Shown: positions 1 to 12,839, counted from the first letter of the stretch. The stretch is DNA of 64,000 nucleotides from Delphinapterus leucas (GCF_002288925.2 NW_022098045.1:8867042-8931041), one strand, 5' to 3'. The notes: a model not told the origin generated them from the letters alone. Translations and numbers: made by a program.

Positions 1-699
1 TCCATTACTTTTAAGCTTGAGAAACCCCTTGGTATGTGCCAATCAAATAAACAGTAACCTACATGTGTTCCCTTTCATTTCCTCTTGGAGACTTTGTAAC
101 ATTCAATGTGTAGTCTCTTTTGGTCTTCTTACTCTATCTTTACTGAACAAAATATTGCTAATTTACCTTTTTACATTTTGTCATTATTATCAAGTTCAAA
201 CACTTGTCAAAGGCATATCTTACCAGCTTTCTTAAGGGTGAAACAATGGATTTTTAAATGCAGTGTGTTTTACCCAACTCTAGTAATCTCTGCCACTCAG
301 TTTCCCACGGGGTGCCTGATGCTCCGGTCATACTGACAAGAGAGTTATGCTTTGTATAAACAAAGGAGGTTGCTGAGTATGTGATGTGGTTGAAGGACAG
401 TCAGGAAACTGCCTCACCTCCCACACAAAAATGTGTCCTCTTAAAAGTGACAGAGCATACAGCCCGACAATTAGAGATCCACGACATTGGCAAATGAAAG
501 AAGTCACATATTTTGTGCTAATGTATTAGTAGTTCATAATGTCCTGAATCAAAGCTCTTAGCAGAGCAGTGAAGACGAAGGACAAAGAAGGTGACAGTAG
601 ACCCAAGAGCAAAAGAGAAGCTGATGCTGAAGATGAAAGTCAAGTCATATCCCTCATGGCAGTCTCATGGTAGTGGAGGGAAAGGTTAAACATTTGTTG
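1..699. other. No feature assigned
   Basis: Moderately AT-rich sequence with only short chance reading frames. I see no exon with convincing splice sites and no repeat I can name. Confidence 0.4.
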
Positions 700-1500
700 G
701 AAATAACCAAGTGCCAGGTACCACAAGAAGCTCTAGGAGTAGTCAGATAAAGCTGATTCCTACCCTAATGAGGCTCACAGGCTAATTGAGAAGACAGAAT
801 AGTAAATCAATTGTTACAGGACAGAACTTTTGTTTCTGTTAGTAGGTAACTATTCATCCCGGAGACTGGAATATAAATTAGACTAGGTGAGGGTTGCAGG
901 TTCCCTTGGGAGGTATTGCATGATATCGGATTTGGAGAATGAGCAGTACTTAACTAGGTGAGAAAAAGAAATTTGTAGAGGACAGTCCAGGCAAAGAAAA
1001 CAGCATGTCCAACGGTAGAGAGGCACTGGCAGGGCCTGGAATGACATGTTTAAAGAAATGAAGATAGTGGGAAAAGCTTAGGAGAAATCTGGGGCTGGGA
1101 GTGTGTGGGGCGGCCAGAGAGGCAGCTTCCAGGTTTTGGAGAGTTTGTGTGCTAAGCTACAGAGTGTGTTTAGAAAGCCATAGGTGTCAGGAAAATATTT
1201 TAAGCAGGGATGTAATAGCTAATGCGATATTTTTAAAGATATCTGTGATTGCAAGAACGAAAGATGATAGGGGATGCAGACAAAAGGGGGAGGGGGACTG
1301 ATTGTGAAGGTATTGTATTAATTCAGGTAAGAATTGGCATAAGATGCAGCACTTGGAGAGGAGTATGTGGACATGAGAGGTTATGGAGATAGCATCTATG
1401 AGACTTGATGGGAGACAGGATGCAGGGTGAGGAAGTGGGAAAAGCCTGAGGTGACCCACATTTCTAGATTAGGTGAGAGGGTGGATAGTGGTATCACTTA
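700..1500 (-). repeat. L2 LINE fragment, antisense
   Basis: Diverged purine-rich text typical of L2 read in reverse. It opens with a 'gtgccaggta' segment and a 'gctcacaggctaattgag' segment, and later has a 'gggatgtaatagctaatgcg'-like stretch. It is interrupted and has no coding capacity. Family by recall, borders soft. Confidence 0.6.
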
Positions 1501-1886
1501 CTGGTGACTCACATTCATCAGATCATGGCTCATAAACGTGATAAGACATTGTTTCTTCTGTTTCACTGTTAAAAAATATCAAAGGAAGAAGGAAAATCAT
1601 TTGCAGGAAAAAGGCTAGTGTAGTAGACAGAGCTCTGGTATAAAAGAACAAGTAAAAGGTAACGGTCTCACTTGTAAATATAAATCATTAAACACTTTAT
1701 TATTTAAATAAAGAAGGCCTTCAAGGGAGATATGTCAGTTGAGGAAGGAGAGCTGAATGAGCAGCTCTGATTCTTTCCACTTAATGTTTTGCCCCCTCAA
1801 TTCTTACTACCTTCACCACGATGGGCCCCAATGAATAGCTGCTCCCATTTTCATTCTGTCCCAGAAGAGCCAGCACATCTTTTCTC

Positions 1887-2160
1887 TTTTTTTTTTTTTT
1901 GTCTGCTTTGGGTCTTCGTTCCTGCGTGTGGTCTCTCTAGTTGCGGCAAGCGGGGGCTACTGTGCGTTGTGGGGCACGGGCCTCTCATTGAGGTGGCTTC
2001 TCTTGTTGCAGAGCATGGGCTGTAGAGCGCAGGCTCAGTAGCTGTGGTGCATGGGCTTAGTTGCTCTGCAGCATGTGCGATCTTCCCAGACCAAGGATCA
2101 AACCCATGTCCCCTGTATTGACAGGCGGATTCTTAACCATTGCGCCACCAGGGAAGCCCC
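1887..2160 (-). mobile_element. CHR-type tRNA-derived SINE
   Basis: On the minus strand the element begins with GGGGCTTCCCTGGTGG, followed by a tRNA A-box-like segment (GCGCAATGGTTAAGAATC) and a B-box-like segment (GGTTTGATCC). It ends in a poly-A tail, seen here as the poly-T at the left edge. This is the CHR family found in cetaceans, hippopotamus and ruminants. No clean target-site duplication could be seen. Confidence 0.88.
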
Positions 2161-2534
2161 AGACATAAACTTTTTTGAAGATAGTTTTCCATAGCATGTA
2201 CAGAAATACAAAATTGTCCAATGAAAAGTCAAAGGCTATGAAGTGTTTGGCTTCTCTTTCTGCCTAAGGTTGTTTTTCTACTACATGGATTCTCATTGCT
2301 TTCATCTGTCTTGTTTCAGTGTTATTTTTGTTATTTCTCCCTGATCGCATTCTATTTATAACTGATATTCTGCTTCACCAATCTCGAGTACAAAATGTAC
2401 AAAAAGTACATTCCTTTTAATATTCAAAATAAATTTTGAGCCTCCGATCCATCCAGCCTCCCAACTGTGACAAAATGTTTATTTCATCCTCAACAGACTC
2501 CCTTAAGCTAACTCCAAAGCACTTACAATGCCTA

Positions 2535-2995
2535 CTGTCTTAGCTTTCTAATGCTGAGTAACAAATTACCACAAATTTAGCAGCTTAAAATAACACTCAT
2601 GTCACCGTCCACAGGTCGGCACAGTGTGGCTGGATTCTCAGTTCAGGGTCTCACAAGACTGAGATTAAGGTGTCAGCAGAACTGCATTCCTTTCTGCATG
2701 CTCTGGGGAAGAATACACTCCAAGCCCATTTAGACTGTTGGCAGAATTCAGTTCTATCTAGTTATAGAACTGAGGTCCCCGTGGTCCCTCCATCTTAAAG
2801 CCAGCAACAGTGCATCCAATCCTTCTCATACTTTGAATTTCTCTGACTTCTGGCTTCCTTTTCTCTTTTGAAGGGCTCTTATGGTTACATTGTGCCTATC
2901 TGGATAATCTAGGATTTCCTCCCAATTTTAAGGTCAAACAATTAGTGAAGTCCTTTTTGCCAAGTGACATAACATATTGCGGATCCAACCCGAAA
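2535..2995 (-). mobile_element. MLT1 (ERVL-MaLR) LTR, antisense
   Basis: Reads as the reverse complement of an MLT1 LTR. It opens with 'acaaattaccacaaattt' and 'agcagcttaaaataacac', has 'aaagccagcaacagtgcatc' in the middle, and a diverged 'gccaagtgacataacatatt' near the far end. It is a solo LTR fragment with no internal retroviral sequence beside it. Confidence 0.7.
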
Positions 2996-4275
2996 GAGCA
3001 GAGATCACAGAAGATATTTTGAATTCTACCTACCAAGCCTACCTGTTCCAAAGTGAGTAAGCCTTGGTTACTATCTTTGAAGGACACAAAGTCACAAAAC
3101 CATCTTCAGTAGCCAGGGAGCCGCCTTTTAACACGTTGTCCCTGTTGAAACCCAGCCACCTAGAAGCTCAGATGCCTTTCCTTTCTAGAGAATTGTGATT
3201 TAAGCACAGAAAGTCTAATGTTCTCAAAATCATCTTACTTGTGCTGCCAAATGATCCCATTTCCTAGACAAACATACCATACCAGCCAGATAATGCCTAG
3301 CAAAACTCCTATCCACTTACGAAAAGTACTTTAATGACTTGGGGTTCTACTGCTAATCTGGGTGATGTCTCCAAGTATAACAGGAGAGAAGGAAGTCTCT
3401 CTCCTCCAGCATTAAGTTCCTCCATCATAGCTTCACTCTAAACCTTGTTTCATTAAACTCACTTATAATATAGTTCTAAATTGCACATCTCTTTTAGTTT
3501 ACACAAATTCAAAGCCATTTTACCTGAAAGCACAATTACAGTGCCTGAGCCTGGGGGAGTGGCCAGTCTCCCTCACAACATACCTACACTCCAGTTTTCC
3601 TTTCTGGTTTCTTTCCCTGGTCCCTAGGACCCAAGACCCACCATGATTTCCTCTCCCTAATATACTGACATTTCTTTAATGAAAAGCCTTGCCTTGTCAC
3701 ATAGTCATGACTAGAAAATTCTAATTCTAGAAATATACCCACAGATATGAAGGAAAACTATGGTGATTACAGGGCAGAATTGGCATACTACTCATAGAAA
3801 GATCAGTAAACCTAAAGAACATCGCAATATTCATAATGTAAAAGGTTGCTGAGTGGAGCAATAGTTCAAAATATTCACAAAATTTGAGTTTGTCGAGACC
3901 TTCCAGATAGAAAGAGTATGTTAAGTCAAAGAATGTTTGTTATTTTTAAGTAACAGAACTCTAATCTTGTAATTCCAGTAGAAGCAACAGAGATTACTCA
4001 TCTATACAATCTCCTTAGCCTAAGATAAATGCTCGCTAACCCCAAAGAGAACAGTTACCAATGATAGCCATCACATTTTGGTTATTTTCTCATTCCTTCC
4101 TTGCATTTGACAAGGGGGATCTCCTCATTGTTTTTTCATGCCTTCTATTCCTTTTGGTTCTCATGGCACTGTCTTACTCCTCGTACATTCGTATGCAATT
4201 CTCTGTCTCCTTCTCGGGCTCGTCTCTTATGTATGCTCAGTGTAAACTGTGACATCAAAAACATAAAATGTGCCT
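2996..4275. other. No feature assigned
   Basis: No recognised repeat and no exon-like open frame with splice signals. Short overlapping plus-strand frames near 4.06-4.28 kb look like chance. Confidence 0.35.
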
Positions 4276-4561
4276 ACAAATAACAAACGTTGGTGAGAAT
4301 GTGGAGAAAAGGGAACACTTGTACACTGTTGGTGGGAATATAAACCGATATAGCCACTGTGAAAAACAGTATGGACGTTCCACAAAAAAATGCCATAAGA
4401 TCCAGCAATTCCACTCTTGGGTGTGTATATGGGGAAAAAAATGAAAACACTAATTCTAAAAGATACACCCCAGTGTTCATAGCAGCACTATTTACAGTAG
4501 CCAAGGTTTGGAAACAACCCAAGTGTCCATCAACAGATGAATGGATAAAGAGGAGTTGGTG

Positions 4562-4600
<39 letters not shown>

Positions 4601-4985
4601 ACACTCACACAATGAAATATCACTCATACATAAAAAAGAATGAAATTATGCCATTTTCAACAATGTGGTTGGACCTAGAGTATATTATGCTTAGTGAAAT
4701 AAGTTAGACCAAGAAAACCAAATACTCTATGTTATCACTTATGTGTGGAATCAAAAAAATAAAACAAACAAATGCATATAACAAAACAGAAACAGACTCA
4801 CAGACATAGAAAACAAACTTATGGTTACCAAAGGGGAGAGGGAGGGGAGAAGGGACAAAATAGGAGTATGGGATTAACAGATACAAACTACTATACATAA
4901 AATAGATAAGCAACAAGGATTTACTGTATAGCACAGGAAATTATATTCAATATTTTGTAATAAACTATAAATAAATACCCTACCT
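4276..4985 (+). mobile_element. L1 3' end (ORF2 C-terminus plus 3' UTR), sense
   Basis: 5'-truncated L1. The ORF2 C-terminal text is evident ('gttggtgagaatgtggagaa', 'tccatcaacagatgaatgg', 'aatgaaatatcactca'). It is followed by a 3' UTR of the cetartiodactyl type ('tggttaccaaaggggagagg', 'aggatttactgtatagcaca'). An (AC)n microsatellite splits the ORF2 portion. Confidence 0.85.
4564..4612. repeat. (AC)n microsatellite inside L1
   Basis: About 15 near-perfect AC units followed by imperfect ones. It sits where unexpanded L1 copies read roughly 'gtggtatatacatacaatgg', so it grew from an alternating pyrimidine-purine seed inside the L1. Confidence 0.92.
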
Positions 4986-7050
4986 AATACATCATTATTC
5001 TGGACATTAAACAAGAGAATAAACGTGAAAGCTCTTTTTAGGTCACAAAGCACTACATCAATGTAAAATAACAAGTGTCAGTTGTCTCAATAATAATATC
5101 AGAAAGAGAATGAAATTAAGTAGGGCTCTCTGGGACACCCACCCCATCCCTGTACCATTCCTTCAGGTTTCTGCCTTGGGAAAGTGCTTTCTTTGCAATC
5201 TCTTCACCGGGAATGGCCACTATGGGACTAGCTACTGGCATTCTTGCTTGACCTTGAGGTTCTCACTCTATGATTTGCAACTGAGAAGTTGCAAATACTT
5301 CTCAGGTTGTTTCTAATACTTGCTCTGATTGCAAAATCAGAAAGAGCTTTGTGTAACTCATAAATCTATCTCCATAGCCTCACTATGGGAAGATATGGTT
5401 ATAAGTACATCTGTGATTACCACCTGCTTCTTTCCCATTGCATGGAGCTAGCAATGAAGCATTCCAGACATCCCACCAGAGGGCTAGGGTCTTCAGTGAG
5501 GAGGCCAGCATAGGAGTATAGAAGCAGTTATGGAATACTTCCTCAGAATCTTTCCCTGATAAGTCCCCGTTGGGGGCTTATCACAAATAGTCAAGTATCC
5601 CACGTATTATATTACATTCATCTCTCCCTTAGCACCTTCCATAACCAGTCCATATACTTGACATTGCACTTTGGGTTCAGAGCACATAATATGATGAACA
5701 TGATAGACAGGTGCCCATCTGTTTTCTGACTCAAATGAAAATTAAGAGCAATAGCCTACTGGCAATGAACACTCCCTTCTATCCACTGCCTTAAAGGGAT
5801 AGGAAAGCCAAACTTACCAGCTCTCCTTGCTTCCTTTGCTCTGAGCCACTCTGTCCCCAAAGGGAATGCACACCCAAACCTTCTGCACTTTGGTAGAAGA
5901 CAGTTAATAATCACATTTCATATTCAATTCTCAATTCACGGCAATTTGCTTTCTGCCTCATTAGCAATAAACTACTGAATATCTCTATAAATGTTAACAC
6001 TGATCATGAACATTTTTCAGTTCTTATCTAATCTAACTTTTACTATCCTTTCTACCTGGAATGCTTGGCCCTGCTTCTTTCCATCAGGAAAATCTCATTA
6101 GAAATATATTTCAGCAAGATATGTATTGTTTTTGACCTCTACAGTCCAAAAATACCTCACACAAATTTCTATTGTATCATTTTTCATGCTGTATTATAAT
6201 CCTTTGTTTGCATTTTTGACATGTTGAATTGAATTGAATGACCCTTCTGACTACCTGTCACTAGGGCTTTTAATGTTCTCAATTATTTTAATAATTACAG
6301 TAGGTTGTTCAACAGTTATTTATATTTTCCCAACTGGCATATGCATTTATTAAATAGCTGATTGAAGTTAGAGATACATTATATAGTCATGAATAGGAGC
6401 CAAGTTAACTAACTTATGGAAACACTAAACTTTAGATTTCATATTCTTACCAACCAAAATAACTGATCAAACCTATATTTTTACATGGAATATGATATTT
6501 CAGGAAATTAGTTTGTTATAGAATGTTTTACTGCTTTGATATTATTTGAAAAATAGAAAAAGAACAGGAGTGTTTATTATTCTAGATTAAATTTCATGTC
6601 TCTATACCACAATTGCAATTTTATATAATATAATTTTTCCACAGCAATAAAATAAAATAAAAAGTATCAACCATAAGAAAACATGTTTTAGCATTTTTTA
6701 AACAACTTTATCATATTTTTGGCAAATCCATGGCAAAACTTTGGAAACATTTTGCACAAACATTGGATAAATCAGCTCTAAGACAGCAGTGTTTAAATGG
6801 TTTGTAGGTGTAGAGACCACACATCTCAGTTTTCCTGGCATCGTCTGGGCTTACTCTTATTGTGTTGGCACAATTAGTAGCAGCTTGCTTCTTTCACAGA
6901 AGGAGCCTAGTTTGGAAAGTAAAATTGTAAAGCCATCCTACTTACAGACTGTCTACACAGAGATTAAAAAGGAGACAATAATGTTTAATGCTTAAATGTC
7001 CCCATGACGCTCATAAAATCCCCTGAATTTTCATTTTTCAATAGAAATCT
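4986..7050. other. No feature assigned
   Basis: AT-rich, apparently single-copy sequence. The base before the next SINE belongs to its target-site duplication. I saw no exon or classifiable repeat. Confidence 0.35.
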
Positions 7051-7401
7051 TTTTTTTTTTAAAGAAGTGAACTATTGGTGTAAACCACTGTCAGTTGTTT
7101 TTTTGTTTTTTTGTGTTTCTTTTTATTTATTTATTTGGCTGCATCAGGTCTTAGTTGCAGCATGTGGGATCTTCGTTGTGGTATGTGGGATATTTCGCTG
7201 CTGTGAGCAGGCTCTTTGTTGCAGCATGGGGGCTCCGGAGTGTGCGAGCTCAGTAGTTGCAGCACGCAGGCTCTCTAGTTGTGGCACATGGACCTAGTTG
7301 CCCTACGGCATATGGGATCTTAGTTCCCCAACCAGGTGTCGAACACACATTCCCTTCGATGGAAGGTGGATTCTTAACCACTGGACCACCAGGGAAGTCC
7401 C
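7051..7401 (-). mobile_element. CHR-type SINE with possible 3' transduction
   Basis: The SINE body starts on the minus strand at GGGACTTCCCTGG (7401) and runs to an A-rich tail near 7101-7135. Beyond that tail lie about 40 bases of non-SINE sequence (7061-7097), then a second 10-base poly-A (7051-7060 read in reverse). A 13-bp near-identical duplication (TCAATARAAATCT) brackets the whole unit at 7038-7050 and 7402-7414. The structure implies that the extra 40 bases were co-mobilised with the SINE. Confidence 0.85.
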
Positions 7402-7414
7402 TCAATAAAAATCT

Positions 7415-8749
7415 TTTGATTTCACAAAAACCGTTTTTGTAGGTTTTTAATTTTATTTCTGTTTTTTACAGATTTCCTTTAAATATGAATATCTCTCTGT
7501 CCTAAAAATTATATCTTATAAATATTCTTTATTTTTCTCTCAAATGAAATTTTTTTTAACTGTATAAGCATATTCAAGTACTAGGTACTGTAAATGCCTA
7601 CTTGTCCAACAGTTTAAAACCCAAAAAGATTCCATAATTAATAGAGATTGAAACATCTCCCTCCTAATCATTATGAACTATTGGTTATATTCATGGGGAA
7701 AATCTCTTAGATGGTAATAGCTTCTATTTCAGTGATGTGTTCTCTGTGATTTCAAATTCCCTGTTCTTGTGGTAGTGATCTTATTTTTTCCCTGTGCTTT
7801 ATGTACTGGAGACTACAATTGTTATAGTCATTATTTTTGTTCTGTATTCACCCCTAAGGCCTTGGATTGCCTTTAAATGTATTTTTAAGTGCAAATTTTT
7901 CTAATCTTTGATAGCATTGTCCATTTTGTGCTTTCATGATTTCCCTAAATATGCCATTTCCACCCCATTTGAAGGAAGATATTGAGCAAAACTAGGGCAA
8001 AGTATTCTGGAGACACGGCTTTGAAATTTACTCCCCCTGGTGGTCCAATGCTCTGTTGTCGTGTAATGTCATAAAAATATTTTCTCTGGTATCAGGAGTT
8101 ATCATGTAAAATAGATGACAAACAGGTAATTGTTTCCAAAAACATACATGAGGACCCCCTTATCACTTAGTGAACAGATTTTACACATATTTATCTCAAT
8201 TCATTATCCCAACTTATTTGTATAAGTTGTGTATAAGTACACTCTCATACAACAAAATGCCCAAACCTTGGATGCTTTTCATGGGGAGCAAATGGAAAAT
8301 TGTTCTTTTATTCCTAAACCTTAAATAATTTCACAGAAGTTACCCCTTAAGTTCTTCTATCTATTTTAGATACAGTATGTTTGAACTTTTCTACAAGTAT
8401 TTTCTAGACGTGACCACTTAGACGTAAATTAAAATAACATGTAAGAACCCATTGAATCAAAGGAGGCTTTCATAATAACAGTCTATTACCATTGTAAAGA
8501 GCCTTTGCAATATATAGTTCAACCTCTAAACTTTAGATAAGAGAAAATTGAAACCACTGCATGAGGGTTTAGATTTCCTAAGTCCCAGATCAATGTTCTA
8601 GATCAATTCTCTTAATTACATTTTAAAATAAATTTTCTTGCTACTTCTTTATTTTAATTCTGTAATAATTAAAAATACGGTAATCAGCTGTATCACAAAT
8701 AATAATAGAGATGGACATATATCATTAATTTAGTCAATGAACATTTATT
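7415..8749. other. No feature assigned
   Basis: AT-rich, non-repetitive as far as can be seen, with no open frame of note. Confidence 0.35.
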
Positions 8750-8760
8750 GAGTGCTACTT

Positions 8761-8970
8761 TTTTTTTTTTTTTTTTTTGCTGTACGCGGGCCTCTCACTG
8801 TTGTGGCCTCTCCCATTGTGGAGCACAGGCTCCGGACGTGCAGGCTCAGCGGCCATGGCTCACGGGCCTAGCTGCTCCGCGGCATGTGGGATCTTCCCGG
8901 ACCGGGGCACGAACCCGTGTCCCCTGCATCGTCAGGTGGACTCTTAACCACTGTGCCACCAGGGAAGCTC
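8761..8970 (-). mobile_element. CHR-type tRNA-derived SINE
   Basis: GC-rich SINE in an AT-rich setting. The minus strand begins GAGCTTCCCTGGTGGCACAG and ends in a pure poly-A of about 18. A likely 11-bp target-site duplication, GAGYGCYACTT, lies at 8750-8760 and 8971-8981 with two transition differences. Confidence 0.92.
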
Positions 8971-9237
8971 GAGCGCCACTTATTGATAGAGAGAGTACAG
9001 CAAGTTTAAACAGGTTTGGAAGATGGGAAAAATTTATTTTCTAATATGTTGAGATTGAGGAGTCTATGATTTATCCCAGTGAGTATTTACTTGAGCAAGT
9101 CATGTGGATAAGCAGCTCAGGTGAGAGAACTGAGATGGAACAGCGGTCGAGGTAAGTTGGCATAGAGAAGATAGATTTAATTATAATATATTAGGAGAAA
9201 AGTGTGATGACCTGGAGAGAATCTAAGTTTGGGGAAG

Positions 9238-9345
9238 TTTTTAAATCTCTTTTCTCTTCTTTCCTTTCCCCTTTTTATTCCTTTCTTTCCTTTTTTACTT
9301 CTTTCTCTCTCCCTCTCTTTCTTTCTTTCTGTCTTTTCCTTGTTT
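9238..9345. repeat. Polypyrimidine tract
   Basis: About 100 bases of nearly uninterrupted C/T (cttt and ctct runs), a low-complexity tract. Confidence 0.8.
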
Positions 9346-9394
9346 AGCTGAAATTTATATGTTTGTTAGTTCTAGGAAAAGTTTTATAGTGAAC

Positions 9395-9668
9395 AAACGG
9401 ATACCAAGGGGGATAGGTGGGGTGGGATGAATTGTGAGATTGGAATTGACATAAATACACTATTGATACTATGTATAAAATAGATAAATAGTGAGAACCT
9501 ACTGTGTAGCTCAGGAAACCCTACTCAATGCTCTGTGGTGACCTAAATGGGAAGGAAATCCAAAAAGGAGGCGATATATGTATACGTATAGCTGATTCAC
9601 TTTGCTGTACAGTAGAAACTAACACAACATTGTAAAGCAACTGTATTCCAATAAAAATTAACTAAAAA
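9395..9668 (+). mobile_element. L1 3' UTR fragment, sense
   Basis: Matches the young cetartiodactyl L1 3' UTR: 'gctgattcactttgctgtac', 'agtagaaactaacacaacat', 'tgtattccaataaaaa'. It ends in an A-rich tail directly ahead of the older L1M, so it is an independent, heavily 5'-truncated insertion. Confidence 0.8.
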
Positions 9669-9694
9669 TAAAAGAAATCAAGAAACAGCAGATT

Positions 9695-12362
9695 AAAAAG
9701 AGCATTTGGATTGGTGACATCAGCAAGATAGCAGAGTAGGAAGCCCTGGACTCTCCTCCCACAAATACACAGATTCAGCAAGAATTCCTAGACAAATTCC
9801 CTTTGTGATAAATCCAGAAACTAATTGAAAGGTCCCTGTATCCCCAGGAAAATGCAAAGCAAGCCTCACCAAAGCCAGTAGAGAGGTTTGGGACACCCTC
9901 TTACTGGAATCCCTACTGCCAGCATAGCACCATACTATGAAAAAGAAACACCCTAACTCTCAGCTTCTCCCAAGGGAGGCAGGGGTTGGTCTGTGTATCC
10001 AGACTCCCAGCTCTTCTAAGGGGGGGGGGTCCCCAGAGGACTAACTTCAATTTTGCCAGTCTTGGAGTTCTGGTGGGCCAGGCACATTCCATGCACCTGG
10101 AGGAAAATGGCGACAGCAGCTTGGGCTGGTAGACATCATACATAGATCTTACTCCCTGCTCATCACATAGCAAGTGACAAAACCCAAAGCTGCCTGCTTC
10201 TCCCTGGGGAGGGAAAAAGTTAGAAGAGGCCAGTGAATCTCTGTCCAGGTTGCTTGGTGGAGGTCTTCTCCTGTATAAGGCCAGTCCATGAAGACTGGGA
10301 GAGATGCCTACTTTGTCTAATATGCAGGCAGCAACACAGAAAGTCAAGGAAAATCAAGAATCAGGCAAGAATGTTCTCCCCAAAAGGAATAAGATAAATC
10401 TCCAGATACTGACACTAAAGAAAGGTACTGATAGTATACCTAAAAGAGAATTCAAAATAACCATCATAAAGGTGCTCACTGAGGTCAAGAAAACAATTCA
10501 TGAACAAAGGGAGAAATTCAACAAGGAAAAAATATTAAAAAGTACAAAACAGAAATCATAGAGCTAAAGACAATAATTAAACTTAAAAAAAAAACCCACT
10601 AAAGTGTTTCAACATCAGACTAGATTAAGCAGAATAAAACATCGATGAACTCAAAGACCAGTCATTGGAAATAATTAAGTCAGAGAAGCAAAAAGAAAAC
10701 AATGAAAAAGAGTGAAAAAACCTTAAGAGAGTTATGGGACACCATCAAGGAACCAATACACATATTATGGGATTCCAAGAATGAGGAGAGATAAAGGATG
10801 AGAAAAATTATTTGAAGAAATAATGACTGAAAACTTCCAAAATCTGGGGAAGGAAATGGACATCCAAATCCAAAAAGCTTAAGGGACACCAATCAGATAA
10901 ATCAAAGAAATCTACTTCAAGACACACATTATAATTAAATTGTCAAAAATCAAAGACAAAGAGAGAATTTTGAAAGAAGCAAGAGAAAAACAACTTGTCA
11001 TATCCAATGGACCCTCCTCGCCTTCTTATAAGACAATTAACAGATTTTCAATAGAAACCTTGCCGGCCAGAAGGGAGTGGGATGATAGACTCACACTGCT
11101 GACAGAAAAGAGCTACTACCAAAGAGTAATATGCCCAGCATAACTGTCCTTCAAAAATGAAGAAGAGATAAAGACTTTCCCACACAGAAAAAATGCTCAG
11201 AAAGTTCACCACCACTAGATTTGCCCTACAAAAAATGCTAAAGGGAGTTCTTCAAATTAAAATGAAAGGATGCTAAAAAGAAACATGATAGCATAAGAAA
11301 GTATGAGACTCATTGATAAAGGTAAATATATTAAAAAAATTCAGAGTAGTGTATTACTGTAATGGCAGTGGGTAAATCTCTTTTAATTCTACTATAAAAA
11401 TTATAAGACAAAAGTATTAAAAAATAATTATAACAAAAAAGTTAAAGATACACAGTATGAATAGATATAAATTTTGAAAATAGCATGAAGTACATGAATG
11501 GGAGAAGTTAAAATGTAAAGTTTGTGTATGTGATTAAACTTGTTATTATCATCTTAAAATTAACATTTACAACTATAAGATATTTTATGTTAACCCCAAG
11601 GTAACTACAAAAAAATGCTTATAGAAGATACACAAAAGAAAAAGATCAAGTATTCAAAATATATCAATAAAAAAATTAACAAAACAAAAAGGAAGACAGC
11701 AAGAGAGGAAAAGACAGACAAAAGAACTCCAAGACTAACAGACAACAATTAATAAAATGGCAAGAGTAAATCCTTCCCTATCAATAACTGCTTTAAGTAT
11801 AAATGGATTAAACTCCCCAATCAAAAAACAGAGTGGCTAAATGGATTTTAAAAAACAACACTCAACTATATGTGGACTAAAAGAAACTATTCACAACAGT
11901 CAAGATGTGGAAACTACCTAAATGTCCATTGACAAATGAATGGAAAAAGAAAATGTGGTATATACATACAATGGAATATTATTTAACCTTAAAAAAGAAG
12001 GAAATTCTGCAATATGTGACAACACGAATGAAACTTGAGGGCATTTTGAAAAGTGAAATAAGCCAGTCACAGGAAGACAAATACTGTATGATTTCGCTTA
12101 TATGAGGTATCTAAAATAGTCAAATTCGTAGACTCAAAGAATAGAATGGTGGTTACCTGGGGCTGGGGAGGAGGGGGAATTGAGGAGTTAATAATCAACA
12201 GGCATAAAGTTTCACTTAAACAAGATGAATAAGCTATAAAGCTCTGCGGTACAGCATCGTACTTACGGTCAACATAATGTATTGTACACTTAAAAATTTG
12301 TTAAGAGGGCAAGTCTCCTGTTAAGTGTTCTTACCACAATAAAATAAATATTTTTAGAAAAA
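9695..12362 (+). mobile_element. Internally deleted ancient L1M, sense
   Basis: Holds, in order, L1M 5' UTR ('aatgcaaagcaagcctcacc'), degenerate ORF1 (coiled-coil part around 10.3-10.6 kb, C-terminal domain around 10.9-11.3 kb with 'gccagaagggagtgggatga'), the ORF1-ORF2 spacer, and the first tens of codons of ORF2 ('tataaatggattaaactcc'). At about 11888 it jumps straight to the end of ORF2 ('aaatgtccattgacaaatg') and the L1M 3' UTR ('cttaaaaatttgttaaga'), ending at an AATAAA-like signal. Nearly all of the endonuclease and the whole reverse transcriptase are missing. Confidence 0.8.
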
Positions 12363-12839
12363 GTACTTGTTTTAGATTCTATAGACTAGGTCTGAGACTG
12401 TATTCTAGTACTTACTAGTAATGTAAACTTCAAATTTTTTATTATCTTCTCTTAGCTCCAGTTCACTCATCTATATAATAGGAATAGTAATAAATAATAT
12501 GCAGGGTTCTTACTAAAATCAAATTAACCTACATATATATAGGAATATCATAGTTCTGTTGTATATTAGATACATCTTCTCATATAGAATTTTTTATGGC
12601 AAAGCCTTTTTATAGCTCCTGCCTCTTTAGGATCCTGCTTTCTCTACTTTTCCCTCTTCACACCATGGAAACATGTTCAAGAATATTTCATCTTTTTTTT
12701 AAAAAAAAGCTGACCTTTAATTTTTTATATCCCCAGTGCTGCCCTAGTTTTCTTGTTTACTTTATAACTAAATTAATAAAGGAATTTTTTATTCAGTAAT
12801 CTGTTCCCATCTTCCCCTTAAATTCTCTATAACTGAATT
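12363..12839. other. No feature assigned
   Basis: AT-rich sequence between the L1M tail and the L2 block, with nothing recognisable. Confidence 0.4.

Noticed and set aside
2100..2160. tRNA-like A and B boxes
   Set aside because: Part of a tRNA-derived SINE with tail and diverged body. It cannot fold as a mature tRNA gene. The same applies to the other three CHR copies.
9913..10347. 144-codon minus-strand frame
   Set aside because: Opposite the 5' UTR and ORF1 start of the sense L1M.
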